Shown: piece after piece, positions 14,753 through 23,713 of the stretch
Layout: each line of letters starts with the position of its first letter
Numbering within the stretch: the first letter of the stretch is position 1
Origin: Xenophilus arseniciresistens
Lineage (GTDB): Bacteria; Pseudomonadota; Gammaproteobacteria; Burkholderiales; Burkholderiaceae_C
Direction: 5' to 3'
Assembly: GCF_028023875.1 (NCBI RefSeq)
Contig: NZ_JAQIPB010000003.1
Location: 496,001-560,000, forward strand
Length of the DNA: 64,000 bases
Program-made: the position numbers and the translations under genes
The notes under the pieces: model-generated
What the model saw: the letters and a program-made list of their open reading frames with translations, nothing else
What the model was told of the DNA's origin: nothing
The model's database searches: none

Positions 14753-15622
14753 ATGCTCCACGGCTACATCCCGCCCCATCGCTTCCTGCCCTACCTGAGC
14801 TGGACCGAGATCGACCAGTTGCCCGACCGCGAGAACACCGTGATCGTGCTGCCCTGCGGCGCCATCGAGCAGCATGGCCCGCACCTGCCCTGTTCGGTGG
14901 ACAGCGTGATCTCCTCGGGCGTGATGGGCGAGGCCCTGCGCCGCCTGCCGGCCGAGGTGCGCGCCTTTGCGCTGCCCACCATCACCTACGGCAAGTCCGA
15001 GGAGCATCTGCACTTCCCGGGCACCATGACGCTCACCGGCACCACCTTGCTGTCCACCGTGATCGAGATCGGTGAATCGGTGTACCGCAGCGGCTTTCGC
15101 AAGCTGCTGCTGGCCAACGGCCACGGCGGCCAGCCCCAGGTGCTGGAGATGGCCGCGCGCGAGCTGCGGCTGCGCCATGGCGACTTCGTGATCGTGCCGC
15201 ACGGCGTCTCGCGCCTGCCCAGCGCGGCCAGCAAGCAGGTCAGCGAGCAGGAAAAGAAGCTGGCCATGCACGCCGGCCATTCCGAAACCGCGCTGATGCT
15301 GGCCCTGGCGCCCGAAACGGTGCGCATGGACCGCGCCGCCGCCAACTTCCCGCCGCCGTTCCCGATCAAGCTGCTCTCGCCCGACGGCCGCCCGGCCTGC
15401 GCCTGGACGGCGCGCGACTTCGGCCCTTCGGGCGTGATCGGCGACCCCACCTCGGCCACGCGCGAACAGGGCGAGGAGATCCTCGGCACCCTGGCCGACA
15501 GCTGGGTCCAGGCGCTGACCGAGCTGTACCAGCTGCGCTGGCTGGTACGCGAAGAAGCGACCTGGGAGCGTGGCAACCAGAGCGGCTTCATCCAGACCAG
15601 CGCGGCGCTCATGCCCGCCTGA
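14753..15622 (+). CDS. Creatininase-family amidohydrolase
   Basis: The 289-aa protein starts MLHGYIPPHRFLPYL; a longer in-frame extension upstream overlaps the previous gene and is unlikely. It has the creatininase metal signature: CGAIEQHGPHLPC, then ITYGKSEEHLHFPGT and a later ANGHGGQPQ. Family members hydrolyse cyclic amides (creatinine) or short peptide or formyl groups. Together with the CodA-like enzyme next door, a ring-opening or amide-cleavage step is probable. The true substrate is unknown. Confidence 0.85.
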   Translation: MLHGYIPPHRFLPYLSWTEIDQLPDRENTVIVLPCGAIEQHGPHLPCSVDSVISSGVMGEALRRLPAEVRAFALPTITYGKSEEHLHFPGTMTLTGTTLLSTVIEIGESVYRSGFRKLLLANGHGGQPQVLEMAARELRLRHGDFVIVPHGVSRLPSAASKQVSEQEKKLAMHAGHSETALMLALAPETVRMDRAAANFPPPFPIKLLSPDGRPACAWTARDFGPSGVIGDPTSATREQGEEILGTLADSWVQALTELYQLRWLVREEATWERGNQSGFIQTSAALMPA

Positions 15623-15674
15623 GCGGCCCGCGACTTGCATTCCCCCCTCCCCTCATTCCCCACTGGAGAAACCC

Positions 15675-16655
15675 ATGCGCTTTCGCTTCGCTCCCCTGCT
15701 CGCCACCGCTGCGCTGGCCGCCGCTTCCATCGGCACCCAGGCGCAGGAGAAGTTCACCTACATGACCAACTGGTACGCGCAGGCCGAGCACGGCGGCTTC
15801 TACCAGGCCGTGGCCACGGGCATCTACAAGAAATACGGGCTGGACGTGACCGTGAAGATGGGCGGCCCGCAGGTCAACATCCTGCAGATCATGGGTGCCG
15901 GCCAGGCCGACTGCATCATGGGCTCGAGCGACCTGCAGATGATGATCGCGCGCAACGGCGGCCTGCCTGTGGTCACCGTCGCCGCGGTGTTCCAGAAAGA
16001 CCCGCAGGTGCTGATCGCGCATGAGGACGTGAAGAGCCTGGCCGACATGAAGGGCAAGACCATCCTCATCGCGCCCGCGGCCCAGCGCGGCTACTACGCG
16101 TGGCTCAAGGCCAAGTTCGGCTTCACCGACGCGCAGACCCGCCCCTACACCTTCAACATCCAGCCCTTCGTGGCCGACAAGAACGTGGTGCAGCAGGGCT
16201 ACCTCACGTCCGAGCCCTTCGCCATCCAGAAGGCCGGCGTGAAGGCCAACACCTTCCTGCTGGCCGACAACGGCTACCCCTCCTACGCCACCACCATCTC
16301 CTGCATGGAAAAGACCGTGAAGGAGCGCAGCAAGGCCGTGGAGGCCTTCGTCAAGGGCACGGCCGAAGGCTGGAAGTCCTACCTCGCCGACCCGGCGCCG
16401 GCCAACGCGCTGATCAAGAAGGACAACCCCAACATGACCGACGAGCAGCTCGCGCACAGCGTGGCCAAGCTCAAGGAGATGGGCATCGTGGCCAGCGGCG
16501 ACGCGCTGACCCAGGGCATCGGCACCATGACCGAAGCGCGCGTGAAGCAGAACCACGAATTCGCCGTCTCGGTCGGCCTCATCGAAGCCGGCAAGGTGGA
16601 CCTGGCCCAGGCTTTCGACCTGCGCTTCGTCAAGGCCGCCAAGGTTCTGCCCTGA
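15675..16655 (+). CDS. ABC transporter substrate-binding protein, NMT1/THI5-like (SsuA type)
   Basis: The 326-aa protein starts at the ATG of MRFRFAPLLATAALAA, preceded by a GGAG SD; the signal peptide is cleaved after about residue 22 (TQAQ). It contains the NMT1/SsuA-type fold with FTYMTNWYAQAEHGGFYQAV and IMGAGQADCIMGSSD. Such receptors capture pyrimidines, thiamine precursors, sulfonates or nitrogen heterocycles in the periplasm. The ATPase and permease genes follow, giving a complete importer for the operon's substrate. Confidence 0.87.
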   Translation: MRFRFAPLLATAALAAASIGTQAQEKFTYMTNWYAQAEHGGFYQAVATGIYKKYGLDVTVKMGGPQVNILQIMGAGQADCIMGSSDLQMMIARNGGLPVVTVAAVFQKDPQVLIAHEDVKSLADMKGKTILIAPAAQRGYYAWLKAKFGFTDAQTRPYTFNIQPFVADKNVVQQGYLTSEPFAIQKAGVKANTFLLADNGYPSYATTISCMEKTVKERSKAVEAFVKGTAEGWKSYLADPAPANALIKKDNPNMTDEQLAHSVAKLKEMGIVASGDALTQGIGTMTEARVKQNHEFAVSVGLIEAGKVDLAQAFDLRFVKAAKVLP

Positions 16656-16702
16656 ACGCAGGCACGGCCCCGGCCCTGCCCCACCCCGCGAAAGACACAG
16701 CC

Positions 16703-17521
16703 ATGAGTGATCACGCCCCCGTGCCGGCCATCGAGGTGCTGTCGGCACAGAAGACCTACCCCAACGGAACGGTCGCACTGCAGCCGGTCGACCTCACGAT
16801 CCAGGAGGGCGAGTTCGTCACCCTGCTCGGCCCTTCGGGCTGCGGCAAGAGCACGCTGCTCAAGATGGTGGCGGGCCTGCTGGAGCCCTCCGACGGGCGC
16901 CTGCTGCTGTGGCGCAAGCCGGTGGCGGCGGCGCTCGAAGGCGCGGTGCAGGCCGAGGCGAAGAAGATGGCCTTCGTCTTCCAGTCGCCCACGCTGATGC
17001 CCTGGGCCAGCGTGCAGGCCAACGTGCGCCTGCCGCTGGACCTGGCCAAGGTGCCGCGCGCCGAAGCCGACGCGCGCGTGGCCGAGGCGCTGGAACTGGT
17101 GGGCCTGTCGAAATTCGCCAAGGCGCTGCCGCGCGCGCTCTCGGGCGGCATGCAGATGCGCGTGTCCATCGCGCGCGGCCTGGTGGTGCAGCCCAACCTG
17201 CTGCTGATGGACGAGCCCTTCGGCGCGCTGGACGAGATCACGCGCCACAAGCTGGACGCCGACCTGCTCGAGCTCTGGCGCAAGAAGAAGCTCACCGTGG
17301 TCTTCGTCACCCACTCCATCCACGAGGCCGTGTTCCTGTCCAGCCGCGTGGTCATGATGGCCGCGCGCCCGGGCCGCATCGTCGAAGAGGTGCGCATCGA
17401 TGCGCCCTACCCGCGCAGCGCGGAGTTCATGGTCTCCAGCGAATTCCAGCACTACGCCAAACACCTGCAACGCAGCCTGCTGGCAGCCAGCCAGCACAAC
17501 GAAGAGGAGCATCCGGCATGA
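16703..17521 (+). CDS. ABC transporter ATP-binding protein (SsuB/TauB type)
   Basis: The 272-aa cytoplasmic ATPase has Walker A LGPSGCGKST, a Q-loop in FVFQSPTLMPW, the signature LSGGMQMRVSIARGL, Walker B LLLMDEPFGALDE and the switch His in VFVTHSIHEA. It powers the importer formed with the neighbouring receptor and permease. Its TGA overlaps the permease ATG (ATGA at 17518-17521), so translation is likely coupled. Confidence 0.93.
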   Translation: MSDHAPVPAIEVLSAQKTYPNGTVALQPVDLTIQEGEFVTLLGPSGCGKSTLLKMVAGLLEPSDGRLLLWRKPVAAALEGAVQAEAKKMAFVFQSPTLMPWASVQANVRLPLDLAKVPRAEADARVAEALELVGLSKFAKALPRALSGGMQMRVSIARGLVVQPNLLLMDEPFGALDEITRHKLDADLLELWRKKKLTVVFVTHSIHEAVFLSSRVVMMAARPGRIVEEVRIDAPYPRSAEFMVSSEFQHYAKHLQRSLLAASQHNEEEHPA

Positions 17522-18426
17522 GCACGACCTGGAATGCCGCGGCTTCCACGCCGCCTCCCGCAGCCACCACATCCTCCCCGGCACTCGCCCCCGCCCCCAC
17601 CAGGCCCGCGGCGCGCAGTGCGCCCGTGCGCGTCCCCCTGCTGCGCCAGCCGCGCGTGCAGCGCGTGCTGCTGCCCGTGCTGGTGGGGCTGGTGCTCATC
17701 GGCGCCTGGCAGGCGCTGGTGGTGGGCCTGGAACTGCCGCCCTACCTGGTGCCTTCGCCCGGCCTGATGATGCAGACGCTGCTCACCGACGCCGGCATGC
17801 TGGGCATGGCCCTGCTGGTGACGCTGAAGATCACCGTGCTGTCCTTCCTGGTGGCCACGGTGCTGGGCGTGCTGATCTCTTTCGTGTTCGTGCAGAGCCG
17901 GCTGATCGAAACGGCCCTGTTCCCCTACGCGGTGCTGCTGCAGGTCACGCCCATCGTGGCCATCGCGCCGCTGATCATCATCTGGGTCAAGGACCCGACG
18001 GCCTCGCTGGTGCTGTGCGCCACGCTGGTGGCGCTGTTCCCCATCATCAGCAACACCACCCTGGGCCTGCGCAGCGTCGACCCGGACCTGCAGGCCTACT
18101 TCAAGATGAACCGCGCCACGCGAGCGCAGACGCTGGTGCGGCTGCGCGTGCCCAGCGCACTGCCCTACTTCTTTGGCGGCCTGCGCATCTCCAGCGGCCT
18201 GGCGCTCATCGGCGCCGTGGTGGCGGAGTTCGTGGCCGGCACCGGCGGCGCTGCCACCGGCCTGGCCTACCAGATCCTGATGGCCGGCTACCAGCTCAAC
18301 ATCCCGCGCATGTTCGCGGCCCTGCTGCTGATCTCGCTCACCGGCGTGGCCCTGTTCGTGCTGATGGCCTGGGCCACGCGCGCAGCGCTGGGCTCCTGGC
18401 ACGCCAGCGAGCTTTCGAATGACTGA
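17518..18426 (+). CDS. ABC transporter permease
   Basis: The 302-aa protein has an Ala/Pro-rich cytoplasmic N-terminus of about 40 residues, then roughly six hydrophobic segments of the BPD_transp_1 type. The coupling motif region reads DPDLQAYFKMNRATRAQTLV with RVPSALPYFFGGLRIS after it. The start overlaps the ATPase stop by 4 bases, and its own stop overlaps the next start by 8. It completes the NMT1-type importer. Confidence 0.92.
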   Translation: MSTTWNAAASTPPPAATTSSPALAPAPTRPAARSAPVRVPLLRQPRVQRVLLPVLVGLVLIGAWQALVVGLELPPYLVPSPGLMMQTLLTDAGMLGMALLVTLKITVLSFLVATVLGVLISFVFVQSRLIETALFPYAVLLQVTPIVAIAPLIIIWVKDPTASLVLCATLVALFPIISNTTLGLRSVDPDLQAYFKMNRATRAQTLVRLRVPSALPYFFGGLRISSGLALIGAVVAEFVAGTGGAATGLAYQILMAGYQLNIPRMFAALLLISLTGVALFVLMAWATRAALGSWHASELSND

Positions 18427-19804
18427 TGAGACCCTCACCGTGAACGCTCCCGCCTCCGCCATCGAACAACTGCAGCTGGGCCTGCCCGAGCTGGACTGGA
18501 TCACCGACCCCAACCGCATCCAGCGGCTGTCGCAGGACTTCTCCTGGTTCAGCCCCGTGCTCACGCGCCAGCTCGAGGGCAAGGTGGCCGACGCCGTGGT
18601 GCGCCCGCGCACCGAAGAACAGATCCGCCAGGTGGTGGCGGCCTGCGCGCGGCTGAAGCTGCCGCTGACCCTGCGCGGCAGCGGCACCGGCAACTACGGC
18701 CAGACCACGCCGCTGGCCGGCGGCGTGGTGCTGGACATGACCAGCTTCAACGAACTGCTGTGGCTGCGCCCGGGCCTGGCGCGTGCGCAGGCCGGCATCC
18801 GCCTGAACGAGATCGAGAAAGCCGCGCAGGCTGAAGGGCAGGAGCTGCGCTGCATGCCCTCCACCTACCGCAGCGCCACGCTGGGCGGCCTGTTCGGCGG
18901 CGGCTTCGGCGGCGTGGGCTCCATCAACTACGGCCCCCTGGCCGCGCCCGGCAACGTGGTGGGCCTCAAGGCCATGACCATCGAGCCCGAGCCGCAGATC
19001 ATCGAGCTGCGCGGAGCCGAGGCGATGCGCATGCACCACCTGTGGGGCACCAACGGCCTGGTGCTGGAACTGGAGATCGGCCTGGCGCCGGCCCAGCCCT
19101 GGCTGGAGACCCTGGCCGTCTTCGACGACTTCGACGCCGCGCTGGCCTTTGCCGACCAGCTGGCGCGCGCGCCCGGCCTGGACAAGCGCGAAGTGGCCTT
19201 CCTGGCCAGCCCCGTGCCCGACTACCTGACGCAGCTGGCCGAGTCCCTGCCCAAGGGCTGCCACGCCGTGCTCTCGCTGGTGGCCGAGGCCGGCGAAGAA
19301 GCGCTCGCCGAGCTGGTGTCTGCCCACGGCGGCAGGGTGAGCTACCGCCGCACCGCGGCCGAGGTGAGCAAGAGCCACAAGACGCTCATGGAGTACACCT
19401 GGAACCACACCACGCTGCATGCGCTGCGGGTGGACAAGAGCCTGACCTACCTGCAGACCACCTTCACGCCCGGCGAGTACGTCAGGCAGATCACCGAGCT
19501 GAGCCGGCGCTATGCGGGCGAGGTCTTCATGCACGCCGAGTTCCTGCGCAACATGGAAGGCCAGACCAACTGCAGCGCGCTGCAGATCGTGCGCTTCACC
19601 ACCGAAGAGCGGCTGCAGCAGATCATCGACGAGCACCGTGCCTACGGCGTGCGCATCAACAACCCGCACACCTTCATCGTCGAGGACGGCAAGGCCGGCG
19701 GCGACCTGCCCGAAGACGTGCTGGCCATGAAGGCCCGCTTCGACCCCCTCGGCCTGCTCAACCCCGGCAAGCTGCGCGGCTGGCCCGTGGGCGCAGCATC
19801 ATGA
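18419..19804 (+). CDS. FAD-binding oxidase (FAD_binding_4 / glycolate-oxidase-like)
   Basis: The 461-aa protein has the PCMH-type FAD domain: PRTEEQIRQVVAACARLKLP, then LRGSGTGNYGQTTPLAGGVV for FAD pyrophosphate binding, and GGLFGGGFGGVGSINYG. The C-terminal part ends in FDPLGLLNPGKL, typical of glycolate and lactate oxidases and similar dehydrogenases. It would oxidise an alpha-hydroxy acid or a ring C-H/C-N. The start lies inside the permease gene (8-base overlap), and the stop overlaps the RidA-family start by 4 bases. Confidence 0.87.
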   Translation: MTDETLTVNAPASAIEQLQLGLPELDWITDPNRIQRLSQDFSWFSPVLTRQLEGKVADAVVRPRTEEQIRQVVAACARLKLPLTLRGSGTGNYGQTTPLAGGVVLDMTSFNELLWLRPGLARAQAGIRLNEIEKAAQAEGQELRCMPSTYRSATLGGLFGGGFGGVGSINYGPLAAPGNVVGLKAMTIEPEPQIIELRGAEAMRMHHLWGTNGLVLELEIGLAPAQPWLETLAVFDDFDAALAFADQLARAPGLDKREVAFLASPVPDYLTQLAESLPKGCHAVLSLVAEAGEEALAELVSAHGGRVSYRRTAAEVSKSHKTLMEYTWNHTTLHALRVDKSLTYLQTTFTPGEYVRQITELSRRYAGEVFMHAEFLRNMEGQTNCSALQIVRFTTEERLQQIIDEHRAYGVRINNPHTFIVEDGKAGGDLPEDVLAMKARFDPLGLLNPGKLRGWPVGAAS

Positions 19805-20268
19805 GCATGGGCAGCCCCATGGCCCGCTACGCCGCGGCGCAGCGTGTGGGCGATTTCGTCTTCATGAGCGGCGTGGTGGCCGTGGACCCCGCCACGCGCC
19901 AGGCCGTCTCTTCCTACGAGCAGTTGCCCGAAGCGGCCCGCACCGAACTGGGCCGCCTGGGCTTTTGCACCGGCCAGATGTCGGTCGACGTGTTCGAGGC
20001 GCCCATCGTGGCCCAGAGCTGGTTCGTGCTCGAGCGCATCCGCGCCCTGGCGGCCGAGCATGGGGGCAGCATGGCCGACGTGTTCAAGCTGGTGCAGTAC
20101 TTCCGCCGCCTTCCCGACTACGCCCCCTTCAACCGCGTGCGCGGCCTGTTCTACCCCGACGCGCCGCCCGTCAGCACCGTGCTGGAAGTCAACCGCTTCC
20201 TGCCGGGGGACGAGGTGCTGATCGAGGTGGAAGCGACGATGTACCTGCCGCGCACGGCCAGCCGCTAG
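19801..20268 (+). CDS. RidA-family protein (YjgF/UK114), lacking the archetypal Arg
   Basis: The 155-aa protein has the Rid fold signatures QRVGDFVFMSGVVAVDPAT, MADVFKLVQYF and NRVRGLFYPDAPP. Archetypal RidA deaminates enamines/imines using an Arg in an A-R-[ST] motif before the last strands. Here the aligned sequence is PPVSTVLEVNRF, with Val at that Arg position, so it is a divergent Rid member and may not be an enamine deaminase. RutC-like Rid proteins occur in pyrimidine-degradation operons, so its presence fits. It is translationally coupled to the oxidase (ATGA) and ends the operon. Confidence 0.82.
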   Translation: MSMGSPMARYAAAQRVGDFVFMSGVVAVDPATRQAVSSYEQLPEAARTELGRLGFCTGQMSVDVFEAPIVAQSWFVLERIRALAAEHGGSMADVFKLVQYFRRLPDYAPFNRVRGLFYPDAPPVSTVLEVNRFLPGDEVLIEVEATMYLPRTASR

Positions 20269-20294
20269 GAACGCGCCTCGCGGGTCGGGCGGCA

Positions 20295-20324
20295 GGCGCT
20301 GTCATCTTCGTGGATGACAGCGCC
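20295..20324. terminator. Perfect 12-bp inverted repeat after the catabolic operon
   Basis: GGCGCTGTCATC (20295-20306) pairs exactly with GATGACAGCGCC (20313-20324) across a 6-base loop. No T-run follows. It lies 27 bases after the RidA-family stop and 79 before the next gene's start, so it may be a hairpin terminator or an operator for the esterase gene. Confidence 0.45.
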
Positions 20325-20402
20325 CCGCCGCACATGCTCCTACGCTCGGTCGCGGTTCGCACAGGCTCCCCAGAGCCGGAACCGATGCGAGGAGACATGA
20401 CG

Positions 20403-22145
20403 ATGACGACGACCACCATGCGCAACAGGAGCGGACGGCCACGCCCCGCTGCAGCCTGCGCCCCCACGCTGCTGGCGCTGGCCCTTTTGGCCGGATGCGG
20501 CGGCGGAGGCGGCAACCCCAACTACGCGCTGCTGGGCCTGCTGCGGCCCACCGAACCGGGCACGCCGGCCCCTGCGCCGGCGCCAGCTCCCAGCCCCGAG
20601 GCCCGCTGCGCCGACATGGTGGGCCAGCACGGCCTGGCGGGCACCACGCTCAAGACCCGCTACGTGGCCGCGGGCACGCGCCGGCCGGGCACGGCCACCA
20701 CGGGCGACTTCCTGGGCGGCCACTGCGTGGTCACGGGCAGCATCGACCCGCGCACCGGCGTGGACGGCAAACCCTATGCCATCGGCTTCGAACTGAGCCT
20801 GCCCGACGACTGGAACGGCCGCTTCCTGTACCTGGGCGGCGGCGGCAACGACGGCACGCTGCGCGACACCTCGCTGTCGTCCAGCATCTCCATCGGCACG
20901 CCTTCCCCGCTGGGCCAGGGCTATGCGGTGGTCTCGACCAACGCGGGCCACGAAGGCACCAGCGCCAGCTTCGGCGCCGATCCGCAGGCGCGCATCGACC
21001 ATGCCTACAACGCGCATGACAAGACCGCGCAGGCAGCCAAGGCGCTGATCACCTGGCGCTACGGCAAGGCGGCGCACCACGCCTACTTCTCGGGCTGCTC
21101 GGGCGGCGGGCGCCAGGGGATGATGTTCTCCCAGCGCTTCCCCGACTACTTCGACGGCATCACGGCCGGCGCGCCGGCCATGCGCGTGTCCAGCGGCGCC
21201 ACCATCGCGGCGATGTGGAACAACCGCAAGTTCACCGACATCGCGCCCGTTGGCGGCGACGGCAAACCCGTGCTGTCGCAGGCCTTTTCCAACACCGACC
21301 TGAACCTGGTGGCCGATGCCGTGCTGGCCGCCTGCGATGCGGGCGACGGCGCCGTCGATGGCCTGGTGCAGAACACCCGGGCCTGCCGCTTCGACCCCGC
21401 GGTGCTGCAGTGCGCGGGCACCAAGAACGACAGCTGCATCAGCGCGGCCCAGGTCCACGCGCTCAAGGATGTGTTCGGCGGCCCGAAGGATTCGGCGGGC
21501 AAGGCCCTGTACGTGACGCAGCCCTGGGACCCGGGCATCCGTGATGCGGGCTGGCGCGCCTGGACGCTGGGCACCTCCACCACCGGCACGCCCAACTCGC
21601 GCTACAACGTGCTGATGGTCGATGCGCTGGTCAACGAGTTCTTCACGCCGCCCGACCCGGCCTTCAACCCGCTGGCCTTCAACTTCGACACCGACCCGGC
21701 GCGCATGCAGGCCTTCTCGGCCGTGTACGACACCTACCGCGACGACCAGCTCACGGCCTTCAAGGCGCGCGGCGGCAAGCTGATGTTCATCCACGGCATG
21801 GCCGACCCCATCTTCTCGGCCGACGAGGTGGTGGAGTACTACGAGCGCCTGGCGGCCAACCACGGCGGCATCGCGGCCACACAGGGCTTCGCGCGGACCT
21901 TCCTGGTGCCGGGCATGGCACACTGCTCGGGCGGCCCGGCCACCGACACCACCGACTCCCTGCAGGCCATGGTGGACTGGGTCGAAAAGGGCATCGCCCC
22001 CGACACCCTGGCCGCGCGCGCCAGCGCCACCAACGCCTACTTCCCCAACCGCACGCGCCCGCTGTGCCCCTACCCCAAGTTCGCGAAGTACAAGGGCTCG
22101 GGCAGCATCGAGGAGGCTGCGAGCTTCAGTTGCGAGGCGTCTTGA
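20403..22145 (+). CDS. Tannase/feruloyl esterase family lipoprotein
   Basis: The 580-aa protein begins MTTTTMRNRSGRP; this ATG is 8 bases from GAGGAG, better spaced than the ATG at 20397. A signal peptide ends in a lipobox LLAGC (Cys32), followed by a Gly run and a Pro/Ala linker, so the enzyme should be lipid-anchored. The tannase-type catalytic Ser is in YFSGCSGGGRQGMMF; later Asp and His residues are in HGMADPIFSADE and PGMAHCSGG. Family members cleave phenolic or terephthalate-type esters. It stands alone on this strand, after a 12-bp inverted repeat. Confidence 0.86.
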   Translation: MTTTTMRNRSGRPRPAAACAPTLLALALLAGCGGGGGNPNYALLGLLRPTEPGTPAPAPAPAPSPEARCADMVGQHGLAGTTLKTRYVAAGTRRPGTATTGDFLGGHCVVTGSIDPRTGVDGKPYAIGFELSLPDDWNGRFLYLGGGGNDGTLRDTSLSSSISIGTPSPLGQGYAVVSTNAGHEGTSASFGADPQARIDHAYNAHDKTAQAAKALITWRYGKAAHHAYFSGCSGGGRQGMMFSQRFPDYFDGITAGAPAMRVSSGATIAAMWNNRKFTDIAPVGGDGKPVLSQAFSNTDLNLVADAVLAACDAGDGAVDGLVQNTRACRFDPAVLQCAGTKNDSCISAAQVHALKDVFGGPKDSAGKALYVTQPWDPGIRDAGWRAWTLGTSTTGTPNSRYNVLMVDALVNEFFTPPDPAFNPLAFNFDTDPARMQAFSAVYDTYRDDQLTAFKARGGKLMFIHGMADPIFSADEVVEYYERLAANHGGIAATQGFARTFLVPGMAHCSGGPATDTTDSLQAMVDWVEKGIAPDTLAARASATNAYFPNRTRPLCPYPKFAKYKGSGSIEEAASFSCEAS

Positions 22146-22188
22146 GGGGCGTGCAGGCCTGAGGGCGGCATTGCGGCCTGCGGCTTGA

Positions 22189-22530
22189 TCAACCGCCGGC
22201 CGCAGCCTCCTGCACCAACAACGCATCCAGCTTGCGCGTCATCTTCTCCTCGACCGTCGGCGCCAGCGCCGCCATGAGGCCGCCCAAGCTCAGGTGCACG
22301 ACGAAGCGCGTGGCGCCCACCTGCACGGTGCCTTCGGCGCCCATGCCGCCAAAGCGGATGCGGTCTTCCGGCTCCTGCCCATCCGCAGAGGTGGTGGCTG
22401 CTGCGGCGGCGGGTTCGTGCTCGAACTGCAGGCCCCAGCGTTCGCGGGCCTGGGCCATCCACTGCGTGGCCACGCCGCGCGCACGCGGCAGGCCCAGGTT
22501 GTGGGGGCGCTCAATGTGAATCTCGGACAT
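22189..22530 (-). CDS. Polyhydroxyalkanoic acid system family protein
   Basis: The 113-aa protein starts MSEIHIERPHNLGL and contains RIRFGGMGAEGTVQVG and an ALAPTVEEKMTRKLD end, features of the small PHA granule/regulation family (PF09650, PHA_gran_rgn). An Ala/Thr-rich insertion is seen at about residues 41-50. Its start overlaps the end of the upstream aminopeptidase gene by 20 bases. Its role in polyester storage is inferred from the family; a class III PHA synthase lies 9 kb away. Confidence 0.75.
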   Translation of the reverse strand: MSEIHIERPHNLGLPRARGVATQWMAQARERWGLQFEHEPAAAAATTSADGQEPEDRIRFGGMGAEGTVQVGATRFVVHLSLGGLMAALAPTVEEKMTRKLDALLVQEAAAGG

Positions 22531-23713
22531 TCTTCTTCAGGTCTTGGTGTTCATGATCGCTGCGTGCCGCCACGTCGCCGGGCGCGGCATCGTCACCGGG
22601 GGAAGGGGCGGCCGCCAGCGCCGCGCGGCGGGCCTGCGCGGTGGGCAGCGCGGCAATGCGCCGCACGGCGGCATGAAAGCGCGCCCAGTCGCGGCCCTGT
22701 TGCAGGAACAGGCGCTCGAAGGCCGGCACCAGGTCTTCATAGGCTGCCTGGGTGGCAAAGCTGGCGTTGTTGGCCGCGGCGACCCAACCGTCCCACGCGC
22801 CCTGGCGCGGGCCCGGCGGCCACTGGGCGCGCAGCGCGGCATAGCGCTCTCGGAAGGCGGCCATGGCGGCCTGCTTGTCCTGCTCCACGCGCGCCCAGTC
22901 CTTCGCCCTGGCGGCTTCGGAGCCATAGACTTTTTCCAGCGCGTCGCGCGTGGCGCGCATCAGCGCGCGCATTTGGCGTCGGCGCGCGTCGAATTCGGCG
23001 TACTCGGTGCGCGCGGCCTCGCCGGCCTGGGTGCGCAGCCATTGCGCACTGCCCAGCCGTTCCACCGCCGTGGCGTAGGACTCGTTGAAGCCCGTGTCGC
23101 CGGCCACGTACAGCACCTGGTGCGCCAGCTCATGGAACACCAGCCGCGCCAGTTCGCCTTCGGGATAGCGGATGAAGGTGGAGAGCAGCGGATCGCCGCC
23201 GGCCCAGTTGAGCCAGCCCAGGGTGGAATAGGCGGGCACGGGGTAGACGGCCGCCTCCAGCCCGGCTTCGCGCTGGGCCTGGGCCTCCTTTTGCGCGGCG
23301 GCGAGGTCGTAGTAGCCGCGGTAGCCCACGCACCCGGCGACGGGGAAGCACCAGGTCTTGAGCGTCAGCGCGTAGGGCGGCGTGGCCACCACGTTCCACA
23401 CGGCGGCGGCGCGGCCCAGGTCGGCGTAGCCGGTGTAGCTGGCGTTGTCGGGCAGGGCCAGTTCTTGGCTGGCGAAGCGGCGGATGCGCTGGGCCAGCAC
23501 CAGCCGCTCGCGCAGCGCGGATGGCGTGGCGTCGTCGGCCAGCCAGTCGGCCACGGGGCGCGATGCACGCATCAGACCCACATGGCCCTGCGCGGCCTGC
23601 CAGTAGTAGCCCAGCGTGCCGCAGCCGCTCAGCGACAAGGCCGCGCCCAGCGCCGCGAGTGCCAGCGCAGCCCGCCACAGCCCCGGCCGCCTGCGGCGCA
23701 TGCCCTGGCTCAT
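22511..23713 (-). CDS. Putative lipoprotein aminopeptidase (PF10023 family)
   Basis: The 400-aa protein starts MSQGMRRRRPGLW; a signal peptide ends in the lipobox SLSGC (Cys31). The zinc-peptidase motif HELAH (His194-His198) is followed by Glu211 in FNESYATA, the gluzincin pattern. It lies 4 bases inside the molybdopterin gene's end (ATGA) and is translated after it. The substrate is unknown; the name follows the family. Confidence 0.82.
   Translation of the reverse strand: MSQGMRRRRPGLWRAALALAALGAALSLSGCGTLGYYWQAAQGHVGLMRASRPVADWLADDATPSALRERLVLAQRIRRFASQELALPDNASYTGYADLGRAAAVWNVVATPPYALTLKTWCFPVAGCVGYRGYYDLAAAQKEAQAQREAGLEAAVYPVPAYSTLGWLNWAGGDPLLSTFIRYPEGELARLVFHELAHQVLYVAGDTGFNESYATAVERLGSAQWLRTQAGEAARTEYAEFDARRRQMRALMRATRDALEKVYGSEAARAKDWARVEQDKQAAMAAFRERYAALRAQWPPGPRQGAWDGWVAAANNASFATQAAYEDLVPAFERLFLQQGRDWARFHAAVRRIAALPTAQARRAALAAAPSPGDDAAPGDVAARSDHEHQDLKKNVRDSH

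Noticed and set aside
22153-22215. GC-rich inverted repeats between the tannase and PHA-system genes
   Set aside because: Arms are only 7 bases with long loops and no T-run, so they are not convincing terminators.
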